Both the position numbers and the translations under genes were made by a program. 64,000 bases of DNA from Zanthoxylum bungeanum (lineage: Eukaryota > Streptophyta > Magnoliopsida > Sapindales > Rutaceae). This document shows, piece after piece, positions 1 through 10,390 of the stretch (its first letter is position 1; every line of letters starts with the position of its first letter). Below the pieces are notes generated by a model. It did not search any database. It was not told the origin of the DNA and saw nothing but the letters and a program-made list of their open reading frames with translations. The DNA is taken from contig SKCR01036761.1 of the NCBI GenBank assembly GCA_019454045.1, positions 1-64,000 on the forward strand, given 5' to 3'.

Positions 1-438
1 GCTGTGAAACTCTTTATACCTTTTACATGACAAGATCATACTATTGCTTGTTATGACAAATTGTTGTTAACAACGGTATTCTCCGAGGAAAAGGAAATTA
101 CTCTTGCTCTGTTATTGCAGATTCATTTCTTAATTAATCTTTCAAATGCTGAGTTTTTTGCATGGTTGAAAGTTGCTTGTGGAAGTGCTGCTATATTGGA
201 AACTTAAATACATATATATACAGCTAATAATAGAAGCATTTTCCTTGTTTACTTTTGTCCTTGATAACAGGCATTATTCAAATTGGATCTTTAGCTAGGG
301 ACTGAACTTTGAGCTGGTCATGGGAAGCATTGATAGTTATCCTCTTGGGCTATGCTTTTTCTGGACATGCTTGGTTTCATTCTATTGATTTGGACTGGAA
401 CTGATTTTTTTTTTTTTTCCATTTTCTTCTTTTCATAG
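1..438 (+). other. Intron of the capping protein beta gene
   Basis: No coding segment is visible here. The stretch is AT-rich and ends in a pyrimidine tract and TTTCATAG acceptor directly before the first recognisable exon at 439. The upstream exons of the gene lie outside the window. Confidence 0.6.
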
Positions 439-477
439 ATGAATATGGACCTCTCAGTTGAAGAGGGTCATCTTTGT

Positions 478-509
<32 letters not shown>

Positions 510-754
510 AAAACTGAGAAACTCACTTGATCAGGTATCTGAAGTCTTGGTTGTTGATTGATGATCAGGTGCATGATTTGTTTCGTAATGAGTGAGCCTA
601 AGCAGGGGCTTTTGGTATTCCGCAATCTACATGATTTAACTCATTGACCGCTCTCATATTGCAGGTTTATTTTGGGAAGACGAAAGAAATGGTTTGCACT
701 CTACGACCACCATCTGAAGTCATAATGAGACTGCCAGACAGTAACTCTTATTAG
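439..754 (+). CDS. CPB: F-actin-capping protein subunit beta, last two exons (partial)
   Basis: This is the C-terminal end of the beta subunit of the heterodimeric actin capping protein, which binds filament barbed ends in the cytoplasm. Exon 439-534 (32 codons, phase 0) follows a TTTCATAG acceptor and ends CAG|GTATCT; it contains HLCNMGKMIEEMEGKLRNSL. Exon 665-754 follows ATTGCAG, begins VYFGKTKEMVCTLRPP and stops with TAG at 752-754. The KLRNSLDQ/VYFGKTKEMV junction is a strong family signature and falls exactly on the splice site. The family is usually about 250 residues, so some three quarters of the gene lies left of the window. It is transcribed towards the p23 gene. No lesion is seen in these exons. 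Confidence 0.88.
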
Positions 755-1209
755 GCTTGTGAAAATGGAAACAGATTTGTTAAGTGTCAGGGTTTGTGTA
801 CTTTTAAGAAAAACTTGACATCTATTAACATTTTAGACATTGATACGATTTTGAGGTTGCACAGTTACAGATTGAATGACAAGTTTTTCTCCCTTGAGAC
901 ATTTGATGAATCATCTCATTTTCCAACAGTTGTTTCTCTCATTGATTGGAAAGCAAGGGAACCAATATATTTACCAAGTAATTTCTCTCTTGGATTTTTT
1001 TTGGTTCATCAATGTTACAGCATTGTGAATCACATCAAACGTTTTGTAGAAATATAAAAAAAGATCATATTTCATCTATCGAATGTGGCATTATTCCGAT
1101 ACAAGAACTGAGCAGTAAATCAAACAGAACCCAGAGCTCTTCAAACAAAGGATCAAGCATTTATAACATTTTTGTGTCATCAAATACTTAAACGTAGCTA
1201 ACTAAGAGT
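755..1209. other. Convergent 3' UTR / intergenic stretch
   Basis: This 455-bp stretch lies between the CPB stop codon and the p23 stop codon and must hold the two 3' UTRs. An AATATAAAAAAAG run near 1050-1062 could serve CPB polyadenylation. The 87-codon open frame at 794-1057 has no recognisable product and is probably chance. Confidence 0.55.
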
Positions 1210-2195
1210 TCACTCACAACATATCCAAATGACAGCTTCAAGCTGTCTTGGTATCAGGCTCACTGGCAGTAGACGGTGGTGGTTCTCTGCTGTTGTTGTT
1301 TCAGGTTCTGACTCATTCTCCTCCTCCATGTCACTGTCATCATTTTCTGCAAGCGCATTGAACAGTAGAAATTTAGTTCTTATAGTTTCAAATTGGCCCA
1401 ACAAGTAAATGCTTCTCCAAAATCATCTCAGTACATTGACTATGAAACTCACCATCATTGCCTGCGGCTTCAGCATCAATACCGCCCATGTCACCCATGT
1501 TCATTTTCTAAACCCATTCAAAAAAGCAACAAAATCAGGTCAGTGCATGAGCATTCAGGAGCACGTAACATGAAAATATTTTTGTGGTACTATCAGCACA
1601 CTTACAGAGAAGTCAAAATCGCCAAAGTTCATATCAGCCCTAACTGCAACCAAATGACCGAATAAATTAGTCAGAGAACAAAATTGTCGCAACTGGTACT
1701 TGATGTATTTAGGTAAAGATTGAACTCGAACTGTTCAGGTAAAAGGATTGCAACTCACGTCTCTCTGCCTTCTCCTCCTCATCCTCATCAACCCACTTAT
1801 CCCAATCAACTTTCAGAAACACAGGCTTGCCCTCCTGCTTTAGCAACCTGCTCCACCATTTGTTCTCTGCCTTCTTCACAAGGTAACAGATATTTCTCAA
1901 GCCAACACTAGCTTTGCTCTCCTGCACGTGCCATAATCATGTAGTCAAGATTTGATAAATTAAAAATTCAACCAGACCATATAAATGCAATCACAATTGG
2001 GTACCTACATTCACATCAACCTTGTCGTACAAATCAATATCAACTTCATAGGGTATCTTATCTGCTCCGCTGGTAGCAGAGAAGAAAAACTTTCCTTCAG
2101 GCTCCAATTTCAGCTTCACATCTTGAGCATCAGGCAGGTCAATGGTTATGTAGACCTTACTGGACCTCTGGGCCCATTTTACCGTAGGATGTCGG
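1210..2195 (-). CDS. p23-like HSP90 co-chaperone (CS domain), exons 2-6
   Basis: p23 proteins bind the ATP-bound HSP90 dimer in the cytosol through a CS fold and slow ATP hydrolysis. Exons on the minus strand, all with GT-AG borders and consistent phase: 2195-2009, 1921-1759, 1643-1606, 1507-1453 and 1346-1210 (TGA 1212-1210). The CS domain covers the first two, with RHPTVKWAQRSSKVYI at the start, VGLRNICYLVKKAE in the middle and the diagnostic VDWDKWVDEDEEEKAE at its end. The tail is acidic and Met/Gly-rich (MNFGDFDFS, MNMGDMGG, then a D/E-rich run), as in plant p23 proteins. About 170 residues in total. Exon 2 begins with one base (C) completing a Ser codon, so a first exon ending ATGAG is required; see 12589-12593. 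No frameshift is visible. The last codons read as an odd hydrophobic end that could reflect a lost stop. Confidence 0.88.
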
Positions 2196-2699
2196 CTGTA
2201 AGTTGATTATTCAAAAGGAAAATTAGAAATAACAAAGACTTGGGAATAACAGAACAGAACTTCCCATTTTCTAGCCGAATAATCTACCCTGGGCCCCTGG
2301 CTACATTATTAATTCTCCGAACAAGCAAGATGCAGACCCACCAACATTTAGATGGTTTTCGGTTTTCAGATACGGTTCATTATATTGTATATGGCCAACA
2401 ATGTAAGATACAACGAAAATGATATGCAACTACTCCAAAGGAGCTTGAATAAATCCTAACAAATATCGAGATTCACCGTATCAAGCAGCATGTGTCTGAC
2501 CATCAAACTAGGGACATGTGTCTTTTGTCCATGTCTTAATGTTCTATCCCTTTTAGCTCTTAAAAATTACTCTCAGGTCAAAAGTTTCACTTGTCAAATC
2601 TTCCTCCACCATAACATAGAATACCAAACATGACATATATGATCTAGTAAGCGACCCATATCGAACTAAGCCAATCAAATTACCAAATTTGAGTAAATT

Positions 2700-3480
2700 A
2701 ATTAATGAGCCTTGTAGACGTTGGTTTTTGCCCGAGGTCCACAATCGATATTTTCGTAGAGGGGGCATTAGCGATCCTGCAAAACAAAAAAGATAGGGTG
2801 AGCGTGGAGGGTCTACCCACCGGTGTGGTGGGTGCCGTAGACACTCCGACGCCCAAGTCAATAGTGGAAATGAGCTAATAATGTCGTAGGAGGAGGAGGG
2901 GCAAGGTCAAAGATTACCTTAATACCCGTAGGCTGCCGTGAGGGCGGTAGATGTGAGATACTGGGAGCTATGGAGAGAATATTGTTGAGCTGTCAGGTTT
3001 GGGACCCCTCATCCTTGTAGACTTCTTCTCTTTATATACACACCCTCTGGAGGCGTGTGTATTTACTGCATTTGATTGCTCGTTCGTTTGGTGTTGGTAA
3101 CGACCATTTTTATGAAGGGTAATTATGTTCGCCGGTTGAAGGTTGGAAACGGCTGGGTCATGAGTGGTGTTTATGTATCTCAGTGTTACATGAGTTAACG
3201 TATGGTGGGTCTTTGGATTTGTACTGGGTATGGGCCTGCGAATCTTTGGGCCAATATACACCAAATCCGGACGTCCTAAGAGAATGAATCTGTGATGGCA
3301 ACTTGGGCCTGAAGTAAAAGGTCGAAATTGCCCTTGGACCAAATTTGGCCAGTACAGTTTGTCCCATACTCTCTAAGTCAATGAGTCATTGGCTTGGAGA
3401 GTACTTGACGCGTGTGTCGCCTGGGGCATGACCGTAGGATGTAGGTGTACTCGAGCGTTTGATGATGCCAATTGATTGAA
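2700..3480. other. Unclassified repeat-like sequence, probably part of an LTR element
   Basis: The stretch has a GC-rich block (2720-2960) followed by CTTTATATACACAC near 3031 and then short open frames without a recognisable product. The style is that of an LTR promoter region, but no paired LTR, primer site or target duplication was found. Confidence 0.3.
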
Positions 3481-3489
3481 CCAAACGGA

Positions 3490-4095
3490 GGTCAAGTTAT
3501 GAACTTGACTTTATATGGGCTATTGGGGAAGTACCCAGTCGACCGAACCGGATGATGGTTGGGATAATGAACTTGACTCTACCAGAGCCATTGGAGAAGT
3601 ACCCATTCGACCGAACCAGATGACGGTCGGGATAATGAACTTGACTCTACCAGATCCATTGGGGAAGTACTCATTCGATCGAACCAGATGATGGTCGGGA
3701 TAATGAACTTGACTCTACCAGATCCATTGGGGAAGTACCCATTCGACCGAACCAGATGATAGTCGGGATAATGAACTTGACTCTACCAGAGCCATTGGGG
3801 AAGTACCCATCCGACCGAACCAGATGATGGTCGGGATATAAGTCATATGACATGTGTATTCCATGTCTACAACTTGACTCGACATGACTCCATGGGGGAT
3901 GTCCTCATTCAACCAAACCAGATGATGGTCGGGATAATGGACTTGACTCTACCAGAGCCATTGGGGAAGTACTCATTCGACCAAACCAGATGATGGTCGG
4001 GATAATGAACTTGACTCTACCAGAGCCATTGGGGAAGTACCCATTCGACTGAACCAGATGATGGTCAGGATATAAGTCATATGACATGTGTATTC
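3490..4095. repeat. 68-bp tandem satellite, degenerating to about 4740
   Basis: The unit begins ATGAACTTGACTCTACCAGA and includes CATTGGGGAAGTACCCATTC and CCAGATGATGGTCGGGATA. Unit starts at 3567, 3635 and 3703 give an exact 68-bp period; copies continue with interruptions (a longer CATATGACATGTGTATTCCA segment near 3845 and 4080). From 4100 to 4740 related but diverged units recur (GACCAGAAGAAGGTC). Open frames here repeat the same peptide and are by-products of the array. Confidence 0.85.
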
Positions 4096-4739
4096 CATGT
4101 CTACAACTTGACTCGTCATGAGTCCGTGGGGGATGTCCCCGGTCGACTGGACTTGATGAGGCCATGAAGATATACACTCGTTTGGTATCGAGGAGTGAGC
4201 AAATCGAGTCTACATGTCGTCTAGACCAGAAGAAGATCAATGAACTAAACTTGGCTCCATCATGAGCTAATTGGGAGGTGTTCCCGTCGACTGGACCTGA
4301 TGAAGTCCAGGAATGCAACCACTCGTTTGGTACCGAAGAGAGACCAAACCGGTCTACATGTTGTGTGGACCAGAAGAAGGTCCAGATTTTGAGTTGGGCT
4401 CGACATGAGCCAATGGGGAATGTTCTTGTCTGCCTGACCAGATAAAGGCCAGGACAATCTCCAACCTACTGGTCCCGAAGAGGGTCCAATGGGAGTTTTC
4501 ATATCGTCTGGACCAGATGAAGGTCCAGGTCTTCAGCTGTATAATATTGTTGATCTTTAAGGAATATCATTCCCCCAAATTATCATAGCTCTTCCTTTCA
4601 GATTGTCCCCAGTCTACTGGTCCCCACTTCACTAGGCCTGATGAAGTTCTACGACTGTCTTCATTTTACTAGACTTGATGAATGTACATGAGAGTCTACA
4701 TTTCACTTGACCTGATGAAGGTCAGGGAGACTACGGTCG

Positions 4740-5149
4740 AATGAACCTGACAAAGGTCCATGATACGAAACCCGTATGGCCCACTACCCCAACCAACGAG
4801 AAAATAGGCCCGCAAATAAAGCAGCCCACCAGGCCCTACACGCCTGAAGAAAGCGTGAAAAAAAGCCCAAAACAGAGACGAAAACGGCCATAAGAAAGAG
4901 AATAGCCCATGGGCGCATTCCAGCCCGTAAGCAAACAAGAAAATAATCACAGGCTTTTCGGCTAAACTTGATTAGCCCAGATCGACGAAAACCAGACAGC
5001 CCAAATGCAACCTCTACACGCCTCAGAAGCACTGGAAGCCCACAAAGCCATAAAAACAAACACAAACCGAGAAACAAAACCCACAACGCCTAAGACACCA
5101 AAGAGCACAGAACCCATCGAGCCCAAAGAAACCCAATTAATAGGCCCAT
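4740..5149. other. Non-coding flank between satellite and solo LTR
   Basis: A purine-rich, GGCCCA-rich stretch ending at the CCCAT target site (5145-5149). Overlapping minus-strand frames have no recognisable domain. It is probably part of the same older repeat as the satellite. Confidence 0.4.
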
Positions 5150-5935
5150 TGTTGGCACTGTATTTTTGCATGTGAGTCCCTATGATGAGTCTCATTTGGA
5201 GACACTACATTTTTAGTCGATGAAGTTGCGGGAAACGGTCGTCGGAAGGGAATCAGTATTTTGTTAAATTTTATTCGCTTGTTTAGCTCCAAGCTCGCTC
5301 GTTGGACCTCCGTTTTAAAGCACCTTTGGCCTAAAAAAAACCCAGAACCATTTAACCTTGGCCCAAACCCACTCACCAAACCAACACAACACCTAACTTA
5401 CCAAGACAAAGCCCACGCCCACACCAACCTAGGCCCACACGCCCATGGCCTCTAAAATACACCCAAATTAAATTAAATATTAATTAAGTTAAATATTAAC
5501 TAAATAAAATATTAATTAAGTCATTTACCAAATTAAATAAGACATAAAATATAATTATACCAAATTAAAATATTGTAACTTCCTAATCCAAAATATTATT
5601 TACTAAATCAAAGAAAACATAAAATATAATCATACCTAATTAAGATAAAACACAAATTGTAACTTCCTAATCCAAAATATTATATACTAAATTAAAATAA
5701 TATTATGCCTAATTAAAATCAATCATAACCAATAAAAAATATTGACTTCCTAATCTAACAAATTGTATTCCTAAACCAAGCCAATCAAATATTCAACCTT
5801 CCTAATTAGCCAAATCTTGTCCCCCATCAAATCCTTTGTTTTCCTTGTCTAACACCAAATCATATCTCTCTTTAATACCAAATATCCCTTCCTTGTGAGA
5901 CAAGAAGAATCCATAGCTCTTCTCTATATAAACAA

Positions 5936-5943
5936 CCCAAAGC
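5936..5943 (+). promoter_or_regulatory. TATA box of the solo LTR
   Basis: TATATAAA, about 790 bp into the LTR, in the place equivalent to the TATAAAAA boxes of the related LTRs. If active, transcription would run antisense to the p23 intron. Confidence 0.5.
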
Positions 5944-7003
5944 CAAGCCATCCATCGGCCTCTCACAAAAAAAAAATATAACAACAACTTCAATGATATC
6001 TCTCTCACACGGCCAAAAGCACACACTGCCTCACGTCCCGTAGCCCTCAATCTCTCAAAAACCTACACTCACAGACCCCACGTTGAAGCCACAAATACTC
6101 ACCAAAGCCTTCATATTGTTCACGTAAGCCAAAGCCATTTGCTGCATAAGACACTTTTGCACTCACGCCCCACTCATCAACACGTCCTTAGCCACCTTCA
6201 CGCTTAACGAACAAGCCACAACTCTCTCGCCACTGCTAGCCCTTAACGCCCCCCACTCAGCCTTCAACAACCCGTAGCAGCCACCTAACCCCCCCACGTA
6301 GCATAGCCCCTCACTGACACAGCACGTTCATAGCTCTCTCTCACGCACCATAACCTTACACGCCCCTCACCAGCCTTCTCACTCTTCAAACAAACAAAAA
6401 TTATAAGCAGCTCACCGGCCCACGCACTCATCACGCCACACTCCCTTTCATCCACGAGTACACAAAACACAAAACCGAAACAAATAACCAAATCAGCCCT
6501 CATCAAACTGACCGAATAAACCAACGAACTACCCTCAAAACTGTCCCGAAACTGCACCCTTAAATCACCCCAAAAATAGTCCAGAAAACACCCAAAACTG
6601 TCCAGGAAATTGTCCAGAAAACTGCCAAAACAGTCCCCAAACAGTCAACAATACACCACAAACAGTGACCAAAAAATACAGAGAAAACAGCAGTAAAACG
6701 GAGGTCAAACAGCAAGCAAAAATAGCAAAACAGTGGGCTAAGACGCTAAACCAGTGAACCGGAGAAGTTGAGGAGCTTTAACCCTTCCGATCTCCGTGAA
6801 ACGCAAGTCCGAAAGTCGGCAAAAAGGTTAGACCTGAGGGTATTTTCCACATTCGTTTTCTATTTTATTTTTATTATTCATTGAGTATTGTTCGCATGAT
6901 TTTTATGTTAGAATGCATGTTGTGGCCCTTGAGTAGATAAATATGCATGGATTACGAAATATTGTATGTTGTGGCCTTGGAATAAAATGAAAGATGAGTC
7001 AAC

Positions 7004-7112
7004 TCTCGCGGTATATCGGATGGAAACCCGGACATAAATTTCATAGTCGATTCTGAATGGATGGTAGTATGATCTGTACTCGGGATACAACTCCACGTAC
7101 CGCTTGAGTAAA
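7004..7112 (+). repeat. LTR-internal direct duplication, copy 1
   Basis: It begins GCGGTATATCGGATGGAAAC and contains ATTCTGAATGGATGGTAG and ACTCCACGTACCGCTTG. A second copy is at 8459-8566, with the 176-bp and CGAACG arrays between the two. Confidence 0.75.
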
Positions 7113-7189
7113 CGGCACTTTCTTTTGTTTTATGTTGCTTTGATTTATTTATTATTCGTCATTTAAATTCCGCATGTTACTTGTTTATG

Positions 7190-7840
7190 CATGATGCGAT
7201 CGAGCGCATGGGCTTAGTAAGTCAGATTAAAGGTCCCCTATTTGGAGGGGTTAAAACCTTTTACCACGATGCTTTGTCGCGCCGTTGATGTGTGTTCGGT
7301 TGAATGTAAGAAATATTCAATCGGGCATACTAAGTTTGATATTATTGTCTTTATTCTTTGTATGCATGATGTGATCGAGCGCATGGGCTTAGTAAGTCGG
7401 ATTAAAGGTCCCCTATTTGGAGGGGTTAAAACCCTTTACCACGATGCTTTGTCGCGCCAATTGATGTGTGTTCGGTTGAATGTAAGAAATATTCAATCAG
7501 GCATACTAAGTTTGATATTATTGTCTTTATTCTTTGTATACATGATGCGATCGAGCGCATGGGCTTAGTAAGTCGGATTAAAGGTCCCCTATTTGGAGGG
7601 GTTAAAACCTTTTACCACGATGCTTTGCCGCGCCGGTTGATGTGTGTTCGGTTGAATGTAAGATATGTTCAATCGGGCATACTAAGTTTGATATTATTGT
7701 CTTTATTCTTTGTACGCATGATGCGATCGAGCGCATGGGCTTAGTAAGTCGGATTAAAGGTCCCCTATTTGGAGGGGTTAAAATCCTTTACCACGATGCT
7801 TCGCCGCGCCGATTGGTGTATACTCGATTGGATGCGAGAT
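7190..7840 (+). repeat. 176-bp tandem repeat inside the solo LTR
   Basis: Between three and four units. GCATGGGCTTAGTAAGT recurs at 7206, 7381, 7557 and 7733 (period 175-176 bp). Each unit has GGTCCCCTATTTGGAGGGG and TTCGGTTGAATGTAAG. Overlapping open frames simply repeat the unit and are not genes. Confidence 0.9.
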
Positions 7841-7916
7841 GAGTTCAATCGGATACGTGAGGTCCCACATTGTGGATTTGTTTGTCTACGAATGTGTTGC
7901 ATGCATCAGGTCTGGT

Positions 7917-8255
7917 TCCGTTCGAACGCGTTCTCGAACGCCACACGAACGTGAACCTTCTATTTATCGTTCGAACATGTTCTCGAACGCTACGCGAACG
8001 CGCACGCATCTTCTTAGTTTCATCATGCATCAGGTTCGGTTCCGTTCGAATGCGTTCTCGAACGCTATACGAACGCGAACCTTCTGTTTACCGTTCGAAT
8101 GTGTTCTCAAACGCTACGCGAACGCGCACGCATTTTCTTAGTGTTTCATGCATCAGGTCTAGCTCTGTTCGAACGCGTTCTCGAACGCTATACGAACACG
8201 AACTTTTTGTTTACCGTTCGAACGCGTTCTCGAACGCTACGCGAACGCGCACCCA
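7917..8255 (+). repeat. CGAACG-rich array in the LTR
   Basis: Recurring blocks of CGTTCGAACGCGTTCTCGAA followed by CGCTACGCGAACGCG, spaced by GCATCAGGT segments, with direct and inverted GTTCG/CGAAC words. Very CpG-rich against an AT-rich background. The same array occurs in four other Tat/Ogre LTRs of the window. Confidence 0.85.
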
Positions 8256-8458
8256 CTGAACTGAGTCCTTTTCATCAGATTTCATACATAATTGTTCCTA
8301 GTAGCTATCCCTTCGTATGATGAACCTGATTGCTTCTCTGTATTACGCAAGATTGTGTAGGTGTCGTTCATCCATATTCCCCACATGTATGAGTACAATG
8401 TGTTTAACGTATTATAATTCATATATCCATCTCGTGATAGCGTTTGAGTATTATTTCT

Positions 8459-8566
8459 TGTGGTATATCGGATGGAAACCCAGACATAAATTCCGTAGCC
8501 GATTCCGAATGGACGGTAGTGCGGTCTGTACTTGGGATACAATTCCACGTACCACTTGGAAAAGTG
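8459..8566 (+). repeat. LTR-internal direct duplication, copy 2
   Basis: GTGGTATATCGGATGGAAAC through CCACGTACCACTTGG, matching 7004-7112 with scattered substitutions. Confidence 0.75.
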
Positions 8567-9230
8567 CCCACATGTGTGTTTGTGTCCATATTAGTTATCT
8601 TCTTTTGCACCATGTCATAGCATGCTTACTTTAATGCCTAATTGCATCCTTAAGTGTCTTTTTGCATTATGTACTTAGTTGACTCTTTTATTTACACATG
8701 GACATGTAATGGCTATTTGTTTATGCTTCCGCACGTATAAGTATAACATGTCTATGAAATCACATGTTCGCCATTATTTGATTCGCTTTTATGTGTGCTT
8801 GCGTGGTTAGTGTGTGCTTGTGTTTCCATGAACACAATATGCCAATGAAGTTGTATGTTCGTTGCTACTTTGATCTACTTTCAAGCATGCAATCTTAAAT
8901 GTAGGATATATGCAAATTTAGGTGTAAGTTTTATTTTTGCTCATATGAACTTAGAAGCATGATACTCTTGGAAATAAGTGTTACTTAAGCTTGATTAAAT
9001 TATTACACAAATCCTTTCATTACAAGTGACATAAGTAAGGGACCATTCTGAACCCAACGATTTGAGGTATTCCCTTGCGAGGGGTGAGTGCGGCCTTAAA
9101 TCTCATTTTTCCGGTTCACACCGGGTGGCGACTCCATTATTCTCCAGTTTAGTCCCCTGTGGCTACTCCGTACTCCCGACTAGGCCGCGAGCCTAGAACA
9201 GCATGCGTCGTCCAGTTTCTGTGTCCCATA

Positions 9231-9634
9231 CCCATGTAAAACGCAAGTAAAAACAAGGACTAAGGATTATCTGACCAATACTAAAGGCCAATCAAGACAA
9301 ACAAGAAGCCTTTTTCCACGGAGCCCACAGCCACCAAATTCCACAAGCCCCAAAGGATCAGACGCTGGTCAAAAGAAGCCCACAATTCAATTGCAACAAA
9401 ACACAAACTGGGACGATAGTGTCCCACATTGATGGTTGCAATGAGGGGTTACCAAATCAAGAGGATATGTTGAATCCCACATCGCCTAGGAAACGCACCT
9501 CCAAGAAACAAACACCCCGAGACAAGAGTAAAGCCGAGAAGGAAAAAGTAAAACAGCCCTTAATCTAGCAAGACAACCTTTAATCCAGAAACAACATCTG
9601 AACTAGGGAGATCATAACACAAATCCAGATGTAA
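9231..9634. other. Non-coding flank right of the solo LTR
   Basis: It begins with the right CCCAT duplication and continues the sequence interrupted at 5149. No gene or clear repeat is seen. Confidence 0.4.
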
Positions 9635-10390
9635 TCAGACCATACCCCATGTGTGTTTGACCGAATCAGGAAAGGCATTGTGAGTGCTCAAAAAAGTCAG
9701 ACGATTCCGGACAGTTGAATAAATCTCTTCCACCACACGTTGGGGTGAAGCAGCAATTTTATCTAACACCCTCATATTCCTTCCATACCATATAAAATAA
9801 ACTGAGGTAGCCAAGACAACTCTAGCAATCAGGCAGTTCAAATCACCTTTCTTCTTCAATTTCACCACAACTTATCGAAGGAATATCTCTCAATCCTGGC
9901 CAACGGATAGAAACCTTGGAGGAGGTAGCCTATCCATGGTGTGTAAACGTTGTTTAGAGGCTAGCCAGAGTATAAATAAATGCTTAGGGATGTGACCCGG
10001 GAACCAGAGTAAATAATGAACGATGTGAACAGGTCTTTTACTTCTCAAAAATTCCCAGGCACTGTCTATTGTGAATATGTCTGATTTGTTGCCTTTCCAT
10101 ATGTACCAATCTTCCTTATCTGCATCATGATGGAAGTTGATAGATTCCAAAACCTCTTTAAGATCAGATGAGCTATCTGGAAACCGCCAAGATCCATTAC
10201 AACTTATTTTTGCCACTCTAGCATCAGGAGCTAGCCCTGTTTATCTTAAAGCCCTGAAACTATAGTGACTACATATCGGCCTTAATGGGAGCCAGTAATC
10301 CCCTAACTTTCAAGACCCAAAAGGTGATTCCCCAGCCTACATCCAGCAATCAACCTCCCAAGCATTAGTTATCCATCCTCTTGCAGAACA
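9635..10390 (-). pseudogene. L1-type LINE fragment: end of RT ORF with zf-RVT-like region
   Basis: Reading leftwards from about 10390, the minus strand gives GDYWLPLRPICSHYSF, then SWEF/IPKHLFILWLASKQRL (the region before the reverse transcriptase zinc-binding domain), then CLIARVVLATSVYFIWYGRN, the usual end of plant L1 ORF2. A stop at 10236-10238, a frame break near 9880 and loss of the Cys-containing zinc-binding segment show it is dead. The endonuclease and RT core are absent, as in a 5'-truncated LINE. It lies in the proposed p23 intron, on the same strand as p23. Confidence 0.72.

Larger units (their letters stand above)
5150..9230 (+). mobile_element. Solo LTR of a Tat/Ogre-like Ty3/gypsy element, TSD CCCAT
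   Basis: It begins TGTTGGCACTGTATTTTTGC, the same start as the other Tat/Ogre LTRs in the window, and ends CTGTGTCCCATA, against CTGTGTCCTACA in related copies, so the terminal CA has mutated to TA. CCCAT lies immediately outside both ends (5145-5149 and 9231-9235), a perfect 5-bp target duplication. No primer site follows and no internal region is present, so this is an LTR-LTR recombination product. It holds a TATA box, a 176-bp tandem array, a CGAACG array and a direct duplication. At 4.08 kb it is the longest LTR here. Confidence 0.88.

Noticed and set aside
7242..7954. Series of overlapping open frames sharing the peptide RMGLVSRIKGPLFGG
   Set aside because: They follow the 176-bp tandem repeat with a frame change at each unit and lie inside an LTR; no family is recognised.
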